From Oscillospiraceae bacterium (GTDB taxonomy: Bacteria > Bacillota > Clostridia > Oscillospirales > Oscillospiraceae), in contig CAJTCG010000027.1 in the NCBI GenBank assembly GCA_910574635.1, positions 1 through 36,716 of the forward strand: DNA of 36,716 nucleotides. The letters are read 5' to 3'. Numbering within the stretch: the first letter of the stretch is position 1; each line of letters begins with the position of its first letter. The notes under the pieces were generated by a model. It ran no database searches. It worked only from the letters and a program-made list of their open reading frames with translations, and was not told the DNA's origin. Of this stretch, positions 26,035 to 33,403 are shown piece by piece. The position numbers were made by a program, and so were the translations under genes.

Positions 26035-27327
26035 TTATTGTGACATTTCCCCGGTTTTTTCCATCATTAGCGAGAGAATGGTCTCTTCTGTCTTTTCCAT
26101 CCCTGGGCTGGCAATTCGCCCAATGTTTCGCATGGTGGTTTCAACGCTGAGCCCGTTGATTCCATGCACCGCCTCTATGGACACGCCGGCTAGACTAAGG
26201 TCTACGGATTTCCAGCCAATGTCGATGGCAATGGCCGCCTTCATGACACAGGCCGGATTTCCGCCTGTGCAGATGATACCAGTAATGCCAGAAGCCATGT
26301 TTCGTATGACAGCCTCCGCTGCAAGCCTGCTGCCACCCCGCATATAGCAAAGTCCAACCGCAAAACCGGTACCCGCCGCCACCGCGCATCCACAAAAAGC
26401 GGACAACTTTCCGGAGTATTCCTTGATGTACTGTGTCACTAGATAACTGAGCGCCGTAGCGCGGAGCAGCGTCTCCCGCTCCAATTTTTTTACAGTATAA
26501 CAGGCGTATAGGGGAAGCGTCGCGATAATTCCGTGATTGCCGCTTCCGGTAATGCTCATGGCTGGACGGGGGAGCCCTCTGACGCGGGCTTCAATTGCGG
26601 CAGCGGTGAGCGCGTGTGCAGTCTTTAAAGGATCCGAAGAATACAGGCCGCCGTTTTCTGCAATCAGCTTTTTGCAGACTGTACATTTTTCGCTGGACTG
26701 GCCCTCCTCCGCGAGAGCTAAATTCAGTTTATACGCGTCCGCAATAAACGAAATCTCTTCTAAGGGAACGTTCGACGCGTATTCCCACAGATCGGAAAAT
26801 CTATAGTTTGTTATGCTGTGCACTTCTGCTTCCTGGTCCCCGCGGGAAACGGGTTCCTGATGAAGCACGCATTCTCCGTTGACAACAATGGACGTGATAT
26901 TTGTATGTACGCCAGTGATCGTTACTTCAGCTGTGTGGGAATCTGTCGAGACACAGGCCCTGATATACAGGGCAGAGCTGATTTCGTGGAGGTGAACATG
27001 CACCCTGCCCTCGTCTAAGAAGACCTGTGCCCTGGCAATATCCTGTTGGTTGACCGCACCCAGCGCTTCCAATCCCTTTGTCCAATCCCCGGCGGCTGCG
27101 CCCAGCGCTGCCGCAAAAGGAATGCCCATCTCATCCGTGCCGGGAACTCCGCAGGTGAAGGAATTCTTGTAAATCCCGGAGTTTACAGACAGGTCTATGG
27201 ATTTGATTTTCCCCTCTGTGAAGGACCGGGCCCGGGAGACCGCCAATGCGATGGCTCCCGGCTCGGTTACGCCAAAAGACGGCGCCATATCGGAGAGAAG
27301 CAGTTCGGTAAAAACACGTTTGCTCAT
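26035..27327 (-). CDS. L-cysteine desulfidase-like [Fe-S] lyase (UPF0597/CyuA family)
   Basis: A 430-residue member of the UPF0597 / serine dehydratase-alpha-like family, whose studied members (M. jannaschii CDS, E. coli YhaM/CyuA) break L-cysteine to pyruvate, ammonia and sulfide with a [4Fe-4S] cluster. Landmarks: VPGTDEMGIPFAAALGAAAG (61-80), ITGSGNHGIIATLPLY (259-274), LSAFCGCAVAAGTGFAVG (308-325) and IICTGGNPACVMK (351-363). The candidate cluster cysteines are C312 or C314, C353 and C360. The N-terminal GCTEP motif, whose Cys is conserved in the family, reads GVTEP here (Val20). So the cluster or chemistry may differ. The start overlaps the dhaL2 stop by 4 bp (ATGA). It is translated with both DhaK/DhaL pairs. 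Confidence 0.88.
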   Translation of the reverse strand: MSKRVFTELLLSDMAPSFGVTEPGAIALAVSRARSFTEGKIKSIDLSVNSGIYKNSFTCGVPGTDEMGIPFAAALGAAAGDWTKGLEALGAVNQQDIARAQVFLDEGRVHVHLHEISSALYIRACVSTDSHTAEVTITGVHTNITSIVVNGECVLHQEPVSRGDQEAEVHSITNYRFSDLWEYASNVPLEEISFIADAYKLNLALAEEGQSSEKCTVCKKLIAENGGLYSSDPLKTAHALTAAAIEARVRGLPRPAMSITGSGNHGIIATLPLYACYTVKKLERETLLRATALSYLVTQYIKEYSGKLSAFCGCAVAAGTGFAVGLCYMRGGSRLAAEAVIRNMASGITGIICTGGNPACVMKAAIAIDIGWKSVDLSLAGVSIEAVHGINGLSVETTMRNIGRIASPGMEKTEETILSLMMEKTGEMSQ

Positions 27328-27971
27328 TCCGATTCCTCCTCCAGCAACTTGTCCGCAAACGTGCGGAGTTGGTATTCCATGGTCACTGCTCCCGGGTCCA
27401 GGTGCCCAACGCCCTTATCCGGGCGGTAGCAAGCCCTGCCTTTACATGCAGGCATATCTGCGGTGGCCCGCATGCCCTTATCCGCGCCGTCCCTCAGGGC
27501 GCTTAGCAGCGATGCTCCGTGAAAACCCTGCTCCATTGCCCTATCTACTGCCAGCTTTGCCTCATAGAGCGGGTCCAGCATGGTTTTATTGCCCGGCTTC
27601 ACCTTGCCGCGCTTCATAATGGCCTCGGCCTGTGCGTTCAAATAAAGCGCGATTCCCGCATCATCAATGAACTCCCGACCGGCAAATGCCTTGGCTAAGG
27701 CAAGATAGGCGCTGCCGTACAAAACACCGGCGGAGCCGCCCACCCCGGACATCATTGTCATGCCGCATTCGCGAAACAGTTCCGGCAATTCCATGGAGAC
27801 AAGGCTCTCCTTTTTGGCCAGGAGCTTTTCAAAGCCCATATTCATGTTGGCCCAGTGGTCACCGTCTCCTGTCTCTGCGTCCAGGCGCGTTACATAATCC
27901 CGGTTTTCATAAATGAGGCAATGCGCCTCTTCCAAATATTCAATATATGCGTCAACACCCATCTTTCCCAC
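27324..27971 (-). CDS. DhaL-like kinase subunit (canonical), DhaL2
   Basis: A 215-residue DhaL protein with the classical motifs: LDAETGDGDHWANM (Asp31, Asp36, Asp38, His39), GVGGSAGVLYGSAYL, GNKTMLDPL and the C-terminal KGVGHLDPGAV. It would provide nucleotide and Mg for phosphorylating the substrate held by DhaK2. Start choice: GTG 27971 has GGAGG 8 nt upstream. A TTG at 27986 and ATG at 27962 are possible but have poorer spacing. The gene begins 4 bp after the dhaK2 stop and ends inside the ATGA overlap with the desulfidase-like gene. Sequence is complete. Confidence 0.9.
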   Translation of the reverse strand: MGKMGVDAYIEYLEEAHCLIYENRDYVTRLDAETGDGDHWANMNMGFEKLLAKKESLVSMELPELFRECGMTMMSGVGGSAGVLYGSAYLALAKAFAGREFIDDAGIALYLNAQAEAIMKRGKVKPGNKTMLDPLYEAKLAVDRAMEQGFHGASLLSALRDGADKGMRATADMPACKGRACYRPDKGVGHLDPGAVTMEYQLRTFADKLLEEESE

Positions 27972-27975
27972 AGCA

Positions 27976-28965
27976 TTATCCTCCAACTTTCAGCGCCATG
28001 GTATGACAAGGCACATCAATCAGTGTTTTCAGCTCTTCGTCCAGGGCCATCAAAGACACGGACGCACCCGCCATTTCCAGGGACGTCATGTACTCCCCAA
28101 CAAAATACCGGTGTACCCGAATTCCTTTTTTTAGCAGAATCGCGTTTACCTCTCGAGCCAGAATATACAGCTCCATCAGGGGAGTTGCGCCCAGACCATT
28201 GACCATGACGGCGACCTCCTGGCCGTCATAGGTCTGGTCCGCAAAGATTTTTTCCAGCAGAGTATGGGCAAGAGCATTAGCGGTCATCACTTCTGTGCGC
28301 AGGATACCGGGTTCTCCGTGGATGCCCATGCCAATTTCAATTTCCGTCTCGCCAAGAAAGAATCCGGGTTTCCCAACCGCAGGCAAAGTGCAAGAGGACA
28401 TGGCCATTCCCATTGTGCGCACATTTTTGATTGCCTTTTGGGCGGTCTCCACCAACTCGGATAAACTGGCGCCCTGCTCGGCCTTTGCACCTACTACCTT
28501 ATGGACCAGCACCGTCCCGGCAATACCGCGACGACCGGCGGAATAGTCATCATCCTCCGTGGAAACGTCGTCTTTTACAACCGCCATCTCCACAGAAATC
28601 CCCTCGCATTCTGCCAAATCACGGGCCATTTCAAAATTCATAACATCCCCGGAATAGTTCATAAGCAGCAACAAGACGCCCTTGCCGCAGTCGCTTTCTT
28701 TGATCGCCGTCAGAATACGCTCCGGGGAAGGGGAGGCAAACACGTTTCCAGATACTGCGGCGTCCAGCATCCCCGGCCCGACATAGCCTGCGAAGGACGG
28801 CTCATGGCCGCTGCCGCCGCCGGAAACCAGTCCGACTTTATCTGCCTTTTTCCGGCGGCTGATTACCTCAAAACCGGGATGATACACGACATCCGGATTT
28901 ACGGCCGCGATGCCTTCCAGCATCTCCGAAACAACCTGATTGGGGTCATTGATGATTTTCTTCAT
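27976..28965 (-). CDS. DhaK-like kinase subunit (canonical), DhaK2
   Basis: A 329-residue DhaK protein starting MKKIINDPNQVVSEMLEG. The catalytic positions His54 (GGGSGHEPSF), Asp107 (NYSGDVMNFE) and His216 (MGIHGEPG) match the E. coli triad of general base, acid and covalent-binding His. AGTVLVHKVVGAKAEQG is also typical. The ATG at 28965 lies 2 bp after the stop of the ATC-hydrolase-like gene. Longer frames to 29022 lie inside that gene and are rejected. The product would bind dihydroxyacetone or a similar keto sugar and transfer phosphate with DhaL2. Absence of DhaM leaves the phosphate donor unclear: ATP directly, or a DhaM elsewhere in the genome. Confidence 0.92.
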   Translation of the reverse strand: MKKIINDPNQVVSEMLEGIAAVNPDVVYHPGFEVISRRKKADKVGLVSGGGSGHEPSFAGYVGPGMLDAAVSGNVFASPSPERILTAIKESDCGKGVLLLLMNYSGDVMNFEMARDLAECEGISVEMAVVKDDVSTEDDDYSAGRRGIAGTVLVHKVVGAKAEQGASLSELVETAQKAIKNVRTMGMAMSSCTLPAVGKPGFFLGETEIEIGMGIHGEPGILRTEVMTANALAHTLLEKIFADQTYDGQEVAVMVNGLGATPLMELYILAREVNAILLKKGIRVHRYFVGEYMTSLEMAGASVSLMALDEELKTLIDVPCHTMALKVGG

Positions 28966-28967
28966 AC

Positions 28968-29480
28968 TTACTTGCTGCTGCAGGCGCAGTCTGTTCCTCC
29001 CTTCCTCATGCAGATGGTGCATTTCCCGTTGCCGCTTGCAATCGTTCCCTTCAACTCCAGCTCCCAGCCGTATGTATCCATTGCACCCCGGTCAATATCC
29101 ATGCAGATGTCGCAGAGCTTCGACAGGAACTCCTGATCATCCGTACTCTGGAGCCAGCCGTCTACCATGGGGCAATAGTTTACTTCCCAGACGAACTCAT
29201 CATCCGTAAGGGCAGCGATTCTCCCGTCGTTGACCTTCACCAGATCTTCTGTTGCGAACTTCTTCGCAAACTCCCGGATGTCGCTGGTCCTGGGGAAATC
29301 GTGGTAACCTTTGTAGCGTCCGGCCTCCCGGATGCCTTCGCGGATTTCGTCCCATGTCATGCCCGCGTTCAAAAAGGATGTCACAAGCTGATAAACCCAT
29401 TTCCCGCGGTTCACAGAGGACAAACGAAGCTGCTGCGCCTCGAAATCGTCGTTATAGTTTTTGGCAGTATTTTCGATCAT
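28968..29480 (-). CDS. ATC-hydrolase-family protein, paralog 2
   Basis: A 170-residue protein of the L-2-amino-thiazoline-4-carboxylic acid hydrolase-like family (PF14196 as I recall it). NYCPMVDGWLQSTDDQEFLS and CDICMDIDRGAMDTYGWELE match the conserved core, and NGKCTICMRK is the C-terminal CxxC motif. Cysteines: C103, C123, C126, C154, C157, plus two in the tail DCACSSK. Relative to its neighbour the second Cys of CPMC is Val. ATG 29480 follows AAAAAGGAGATAGGAACG. The upstream extension to 29531 precedes that ribosome site and is rejected. It is separated by 47 bp from paralog 1. Function as a thiazoline ring hydrolase is inferred from the family name only. Confidence 0.75.
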   Translation of the reverse strand: MIENTAKNYNDDFEAQQLRLSSVNRGKWVYQLVTSFLNAGMTWDEIREGIREAGRYKGYHDFPRTSDIREFAKKFATEDLVKVNDGRIAALTDDEFVWEVNYCPMVDGWLQSTDDQEFLSKLCDICMDIDRGAMDTYGWELELKGTIASGNGKCTICMRKGGTDCACSSK

Positions 29481-29527
29481 CGTTCCTATCTCCTTTTTAT
29501 TCAGATATCTTGCCTTCTGTTTTCCGC

Positions 29528-30022
29528 TCACTTTACCTTGCGGATACAGATTTGGCAGGTGTCATTGCCCTGGCAGATGGTCTTGCCCAGCTCGAACTCA
29601 AAGCAATCGTAAGTGTCGAACAGGCCTCTGTCCACGTCCATGGCGATATCGCAGATTTTTTCGATAAACGCCTGGTCATCGCTGGTTTTGATCCACTGGC
29701 CGCACATGGGGCAGTAGTGGAACTCGATGTGAACTTCATCCTCGGTTTCGCTGACGATTTCCATATCAAACAGCTTCCGGTTCACACTGTCGCCCATGAA
29801 AGAATCCACCATGGTCTTTAAATCCGTGGTATCCGGGTGGCTCGCCCGGTTCGTGTGGCCCACCTCCCGAATGCCCCTGCGGGCGATTTCCTCGATGTCA
29901 TAGCCTTTGTCATGGGCGTTTTTCAGCAGATAGTAAAACCATAGTCCACGGTTCTCGTTGGCCGCGTGGAGCTTTTTGATCAGCGGGTCCTTGACAGACG
30001 GAATGTTTTTAATCGTACTCAT
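29528..30022 (-). CDS. ATC-hydrolase-family protein, paralog 1
   Basis: A 164-residue soluble protein. Its core FHYCPMCGQWIKTSDDQAFI (about 101-120), then CDIAMDVDRGLFDTYDCFEF and the C-terminal CQGNDTCQICIRK resemble the ATC-hydrolase-like family (Cys104, Cys107, Cys124, Cys150, Cys156, Cys159 and Asp131). Such small Cys-rich proteins were named from a Pseudomonas enzyme that opens a thiazoline ring on the way to cysteine. Most homologs are not tested. The ATG at 30022 follows CAAAGGAGAAACCGCTTT. The gene lies 52 bp after the TRAP permease. Both paralogs are intact and about 40 percent similar by eye in the core. Confidence 0.75.
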   Translation of the reverse strand: MSTIKNIPSVKDPLIKKLHAANENRGLWFYYLLKNAHDKGYDIEEIARRGIREVGHTNRASHPDTTDLKTMVDSFMGDSVNRKLFDMEIVSETEDEVHIEFHYCPMCGQWIKTSDDQAFIEKICDIAMDVDRGLFDTYDCFEFELGKTICQGNDTCQICIRKVK

Positions 30023-30074
30023 AAAGCGGTTTCTCCTTTGTTCTATTTCGTATTTTCAAGAACCATAGCAGTCC

Positions 30075-31349
30075 TTATTTTGCCAGCAGCCTTGGCAGCC
30101 ACATGACGGAATCCGGGATATACGCGATAATCATCAACACGGCTGTAAGGCAAATCACCCATGGCCATATGGAACGGATCATACGATCCGTAGGCACGCC
30201 AGTTGCGGTGGATGTCGTATACAACACGGTTCCCACAGGCGGGGTAAGCAGACCGATAGACAGATTCAGGCACATCAACAGGCCAAAATGAACGGGATCG
30301 AAGCCAAACTGATTGATAATGGGCATAAACACCGGCACCAATATCATAACGGCGGGCGCAGAGTCCATAATCATCCCCACGAAGAACAGGAAGGCCTGGA
30401 TAATCAGCATAATGACATACCTGTTGTCACTGATGGCAGAAATGCCTCTCGCGATTGCTTGAGGAACCTGCGCAATGGAAAGATACCAGCCCAAAACCCC
30501 GCCCATTGCGCTGATAATAAGGATGGCGCCGCTGGAGATGGCCGTGCGGGTGAGGACCGTTAGCAGGTCCTTTGGTTTGATTTTTTTGTACACAAAGGCT
30601 CCCACAACATAAACCAGCACACATACGACGGCGGCTGCCTCTGTAGGCGTGGCAATTCCCATTGCGATGGAAGCAAATGTGACAAATGGAGCCAATACGG
30701 AGAACGCCGCTGAACGAAGCTTTTGCAGAAGCTCCTTTCGAGTGGTTCTATGCTCCGAAACCGGCCATTGGGACTTCCTTCCCTTGAAGTAAATGATGCC
30801 GGAAAGCACAATCGCAATCATGACGCCGGCCGGCGCGCCCGCCATAAATAAATCCGCGATAGAGGTGTTGCTGGCGACACCGTAGATGACAAAAAGCATT
30901 CCAGGCGGAATCATGGGCGCTATGATAGAAACAGACGCCAGAAACGAGGCAGAAAAGTCATCCTCGTATCCATCCCGCACCATTTCCGGATAGATAACGG
31001 TACTCAGCAATGCAGCTGCCGCGTTTGCCATGCCCAGCAGACCTCCCAGCAGCATACCTAAGATAATGCTGACATAAGCCAGGCCGCCGCGCACCCGCCC
31101 GACCGCCGCCCGGGCCAGGTCCATCAAGCGGTTCACATCACCGGACAGTCCCATCAGCTCTCCAGCCATGATAAACAGAGGTATTGCGATGAGGCTGTAC
31201 ATATTTGATGTAGCGAAGAGCTTCTGCGGAATTGCAATCAGGAAAGACGGGTCCGTGGTAAACAGTCCTGTAACTGCGGTGAGTCCTAGCGCAAACGCAA
31301 TTGGAACACCCAGAAGCAGCGTCGCCAGGAAAACGAAGACCATTAACAT
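30075..31349 (-). CDS. dctM: TRAP transporter large permease, DctM type
   Basis: A 424-residue integral membrane protein with about 11-12 hydrophobic segments. It has family signatures LIAIPLFIMAGELMGLSGDV (near 52-72), GGLLGMANAAAALLSTVIYP and SIIAPMIPPGMLFVIYG. It is the ion-coupled channel of a tripartite transporter that moves small organic anions such as dicarboxylates, keto acids or sulfonates. ATG 31349 overlaps the dctQ end by 7 bp, with TAAGGAGGATGGTACGGA upstream. Complete, no interruption. Confidence 0.93.
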   Translation of the reverse strand: MLMVFVFLATLLLGVPIAFALGLTAVTGLFTTDPSFLIAIPQKLFATSNMYSLIAIPLFIMAGELMGLSGDVNRLMDLARAAVGRVRGGLAYVSIILGMLLGGLLGMANAAAALLSTVIYPEMVRDGYEDDFSASFLASVSIIAPMIPPGMLFVIYGVASNTSIADLFMAGAPAGVMIAIVLSGIIYFKGRKSQWPVSEHRTTRKELLQKLRSAAFSVLAPFVTFASIAMGIATPTEAAAVVCVLVYVVGAFVYKKIKPKDLLTVLTRTAISSGAILIISAMGGVLGWYLSIAQVPQAIARGISAISDNRYVIMLIIQAFLFFVGMIMDSAPAVMILVPVFMPIINQFGFDPVHFGLLMCLNLSIGLLTPPVGTVLYTTSTATGVPTDRMIRSIWPWVICLTAVLMIIAYIPDSVMWLPRLLAK

Positions 31350-31852
31350 TCCGTACCATCCTCCTTATCAAAAAAGTAATGCAGAATTTTTGTAACCGTT
31401 GATATACAGCACAAGCTAAACATCACCGGAATCAAACCATAAAAAATGGAGAGCGGAATATAAAGTCCCGGCGTTTTTTGATTCAGGGACGTAGGGAGAA
31501 GGAAGAGCTTTACGCCGTATACGACCACAAAGATCAGCATAAGAAGAGATAACGCCTCTGAAAAAATATACAATGCCTTTTTGACGTTTCCCTTAAAAAC
31601 GCCGATAAACAGCTCAATTCTGGCGAGTTTTCGGCTAGCCAGCGCCACATAGCAGCCCATGAACGCAATCATAACAAGCAGCAAAGCGGCGACCTCATCA
31701 ACCCAGCTCAGGGGCGCATTGAGAAAATACCTCCAGATGACACCCGCGAAAATAATCAGTATCTGCACCGCGATGCAAACGGAGACAATAAACTTTACGA
31801 TCCTGACAATGGTTCCATTGAAACAGTCCAGCCCATGGAGAATCTTTTGCAT
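31343..31852 (-). CDS. dctQ: TRAP transporter small permease, DctQ type
   Basis: A 169-residue protein with four hydrophobic helices. VAALLLVMIAFMGCYVALAS followed by a basic loop (RKLARIELFIG) is the usual DctQ pattern. The conserved W in FAGVIWRYFLNAPLSWVDEV (about 36-55) is in place. The ATG at 31852 is preceded by GAGGTAATGAT. It lies 157 bp after dctP, a gap filled by a stem-loop, and overlaps dctM by 7 bp. Confidence 0.9.
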   Translation of the reverse strand: MQKILHGLDCFNGTIVRIVKFIVSVCIAVQILIIFAGVIWRYFLNAPLSWVDEVAALLLVMIAFMGCYVALASRKLARIELFIGVFKGNVKKALYIFSEALSLLMLIFVVVYGVKLFLLPTSLNQKTPGLYIPLSIFYGLIPVMFSLCCISTVTKILHYFFDKEDGTEC

Positions 31853-31876
31853 ATCATTACCTCGATTTTTGATGCA

Positions 31877-31904
31877 GGGGTAAAATGAACTCCCATTTTA
31901 CCCC
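31877..31904 (-). terminator. Intra-operon stem-loop between dctP and dctQ
   Basis: A perfect 11-bp stem, GGGGTAAAATG (31877-31887) with CATTTTACCCC (31894-31904), and a 6-nt loop. No strong T run follows on the minus strand. It likely trims transcription or protects the dctP mRNA, giving more binding protein than permease, like the hairpin in the liv operon. Confidence 0.65.
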
Positions 31905-32009
31905 TACATACACAGTTGCCTTTGCCTTTTTAGTGTGAATCAATGATAGAAAGCAGTGAAGGGAACAGGGAAATCAAGCGTAGCAAAAGCAGAAAGAAAC
32001 AAAAGAATT

Positions 32010-33119
32010 TTATTTATTATGCTCCGCCCGGTAATTGTTGAAGTAATCGACAATGGTTTTGATGTTTTCACTCTGGGCACAGAATTCCTCAATGACAGGC
32101 TGCACTTTTTCCTTGGCCTCCTGAACATCGATATAGACCACCTTGAGCCCTTGCTCCTCCATAAATTCAAGCGCCAACGGTGTCTGCTCCTGATAGGTGA
32201 CCTTGGTGGCCTCCTGGGCGGCAATGCCCGCTTCCAGCACCCAGCCTTGCTCTTCTTCACTAAGGCTGTTCCACGCCTTTTTGCTCATGATGAACACAGG
32301 AGCCGCCGTCAAATGACCAGAGACAGCCACGCTCTTAGCAACCTCATAATTCTTCACCGCCCGTACCGACACGCTGACATCCTCAAAGCCATCAATTGTG
32401 CCATTCTTCATAGCCTGGTAGATTTCGCTGTATGCCATGGGAGTTGGGTTAAAGCCCAGCGCCTTGTAAGTTGCAAGGTGAATAGGAGACTCCATCGAGC
32501 GGAGCTTAATGCCTGGAGCATCGGCAAGGGAGTTAAAGTCCTTGTTAAAGTAGAAGTCTCTTCCGGGGTTGATGAGGTAGGAGATGCCAACCACGCCGGT
32601 TTCCGCTTCCAGCTTTTCAAACATCTGTGCACCGATACCGGAGTTTACGATCTCCTGATAGAGATCCATGTCATTGTCACAGAGGTATGGCATATCGAAG
32701 CCGTCCAGAACATCCGAGAAGCCGGAAATCACGGGACTGGACATAAAGGCGGCGTCGATAGTGCCGAGCTGAATCGACTCAAACACCTCGCGCTCGTTGC
32801 CGAGCTGGCCGCCGGGAAAGAAGTCGAATCCAATTTTGCCTCCAGAGAGTTCCCGGATCTTTTCATCTGCCCATAGGCCGGCCTGGGTGAGGCCATGCTC
32901 TTCGTCATAGGCGGGTGCCCAGCTGAGACTAAACACCTTTTCCGGTTTCGTTTCGCTTCCACTGTTGCTGGAAGCAGTATCCCCGGAATTTCCAGTGTCT
33001 CCAGAGGACTGGACAGGTTCCTGAGATGTCGGCGTTTGGGGTTGTGAGCCGCATGCAGTCAGCAAAGACAGTAGCATAATTGCGGCCAGCAGCAGAGATA
33101 CAAGCTTCGTCCTTTTCAT
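32010..33119 (-). CDS. dctP: TRAP transporter substrate-binding lipoprotein, DctP type
   Basis: A 369-residue exported receptor. MKRTKLVSLLLAAIMLLSLL then TACGSQ gives a lipobox with Cys23, followed by a Ser/Thr/Gln/Gly linker to about residue 58. The mature domain begins KVFSLSWAPAYDEEHG and has the DctP hallmarks GGKIGFDFFPGGQLGNEREV and PGIKLRSMESPIHLATYKAL, in which the Arg that binds substrate carboxylate is expected (KLRSMES). A carboxylate-bearing ligand is therefore favoured. The ATG at 33119 follows CTTAGGAGGAAACACA. It is the first gene of the locus, behind a strong promoter. Confidence 0.92.
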   Translation of the reverse strand: MKRTKLVSLLLAAIMLLSLLTACGSQPQTPTSQEPVQSSGDTGNSGDTASSNSGSETKPEKVFSLSWAPAYDEEHGLTQAGLWADEKIRELSGGKIGFDFFPGGQLGNEREVFESIQLGTIDAAFMSSPVISGFSDVLDGFDMPYLCDNDMDLYQEIVNSGIGAQMFEKLEAETGVVGISYLINPGRDFYFNKDFNSLADAPGIKLRSMESPIHLATYKALGFNPTPMAYSEIYQAMKNGTIDGFEDVSVSVRAVKNYEVAKSVAVSGHLTAAPVFIMSKKAWNSLSEEEQGWVLEAGIAAQEATKVTYQEQTPLALEFMEEQGLKVVYIDVQEAKEKVQPVIEEFCAQSENIKTIVDYFNNYRAEHNK

Positions 33120-33245
33120 TGTGTTTCCTCCTAAGATGTATTATTGCCAAGGCGGCGCGCCTTGTTCAAAAAATGATTTTGCCCCCATGGGACTATCTTC
33201 CTCCCAAAATACTGGCGCTCATTTTTTACATGTGACGAATAACGT

Positions 33246-33255
33246 ATGACGTCAT
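33246..33255 (-). promoter_or_regulatory. ATGACGTCAT palindrome downstream of the dctP promoter
   Basis: A perfect 10-bp palindrome about 16 bp after the -10 box and near the expected start of transcription. This is a classical place for a repressor site. It is not the same sequence as the palindrome in the gntR promoter, so whether one regulator binds both is uncertain. Confidence 0.45.
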
Positions 33256-33271
33256 TTGTTTTATTGATGGA

Positions 33272-33300
33272 ATAGTATCACAATCGACTTTTTTTGTCAA
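33272..33300 (-). promoter_or_regulatory. Consensus promoter of the dctP catabolic operon
   Basis: On the minus strand: -35 TTGACA (33295-33300), a 17-bp spacer and -10 TACTAT (33272-33277). It lies about 150 bp upstream of the dctP start. The match to the SigA consensus is close to perfect, so the operon is likely held off by a repressor rather than waiting for an activator. Confidence 0.82.
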
Positions 33301-33371
33301 CCCTTTTCATTAAAAATGCTGAACAACTATACCTAAGCAATTTCCAACAGGAAAAACCATATGCGGACAAC

Positions 33372-33400
33372 AGAGCCATGGAGCAAAGCTCCATGGCTCT
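33372..33400. terminator. Perfect 13-bp stem-loop
   Basis: AGAGCCATGGAGC (33372-33384) pairs exactly with GCTCCATGGCTCT (33388-33400) over a 3-nt AAA loop. It lies 4 bp from the stop of the minus-strand gene at 33404. No good T run follows on that strand (GTTGTCC), so it may be a weak terminator or boundary element. Confidence 0.5.
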
Positions 33401-33403
33401 TGT

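Noticed and set aside
32010..32876. 306-codon + strand ORF opposite dctP
   Set aside because: Antisense shadow; the minus strand encodes an unambiguous TRAP receptor with lipobox.
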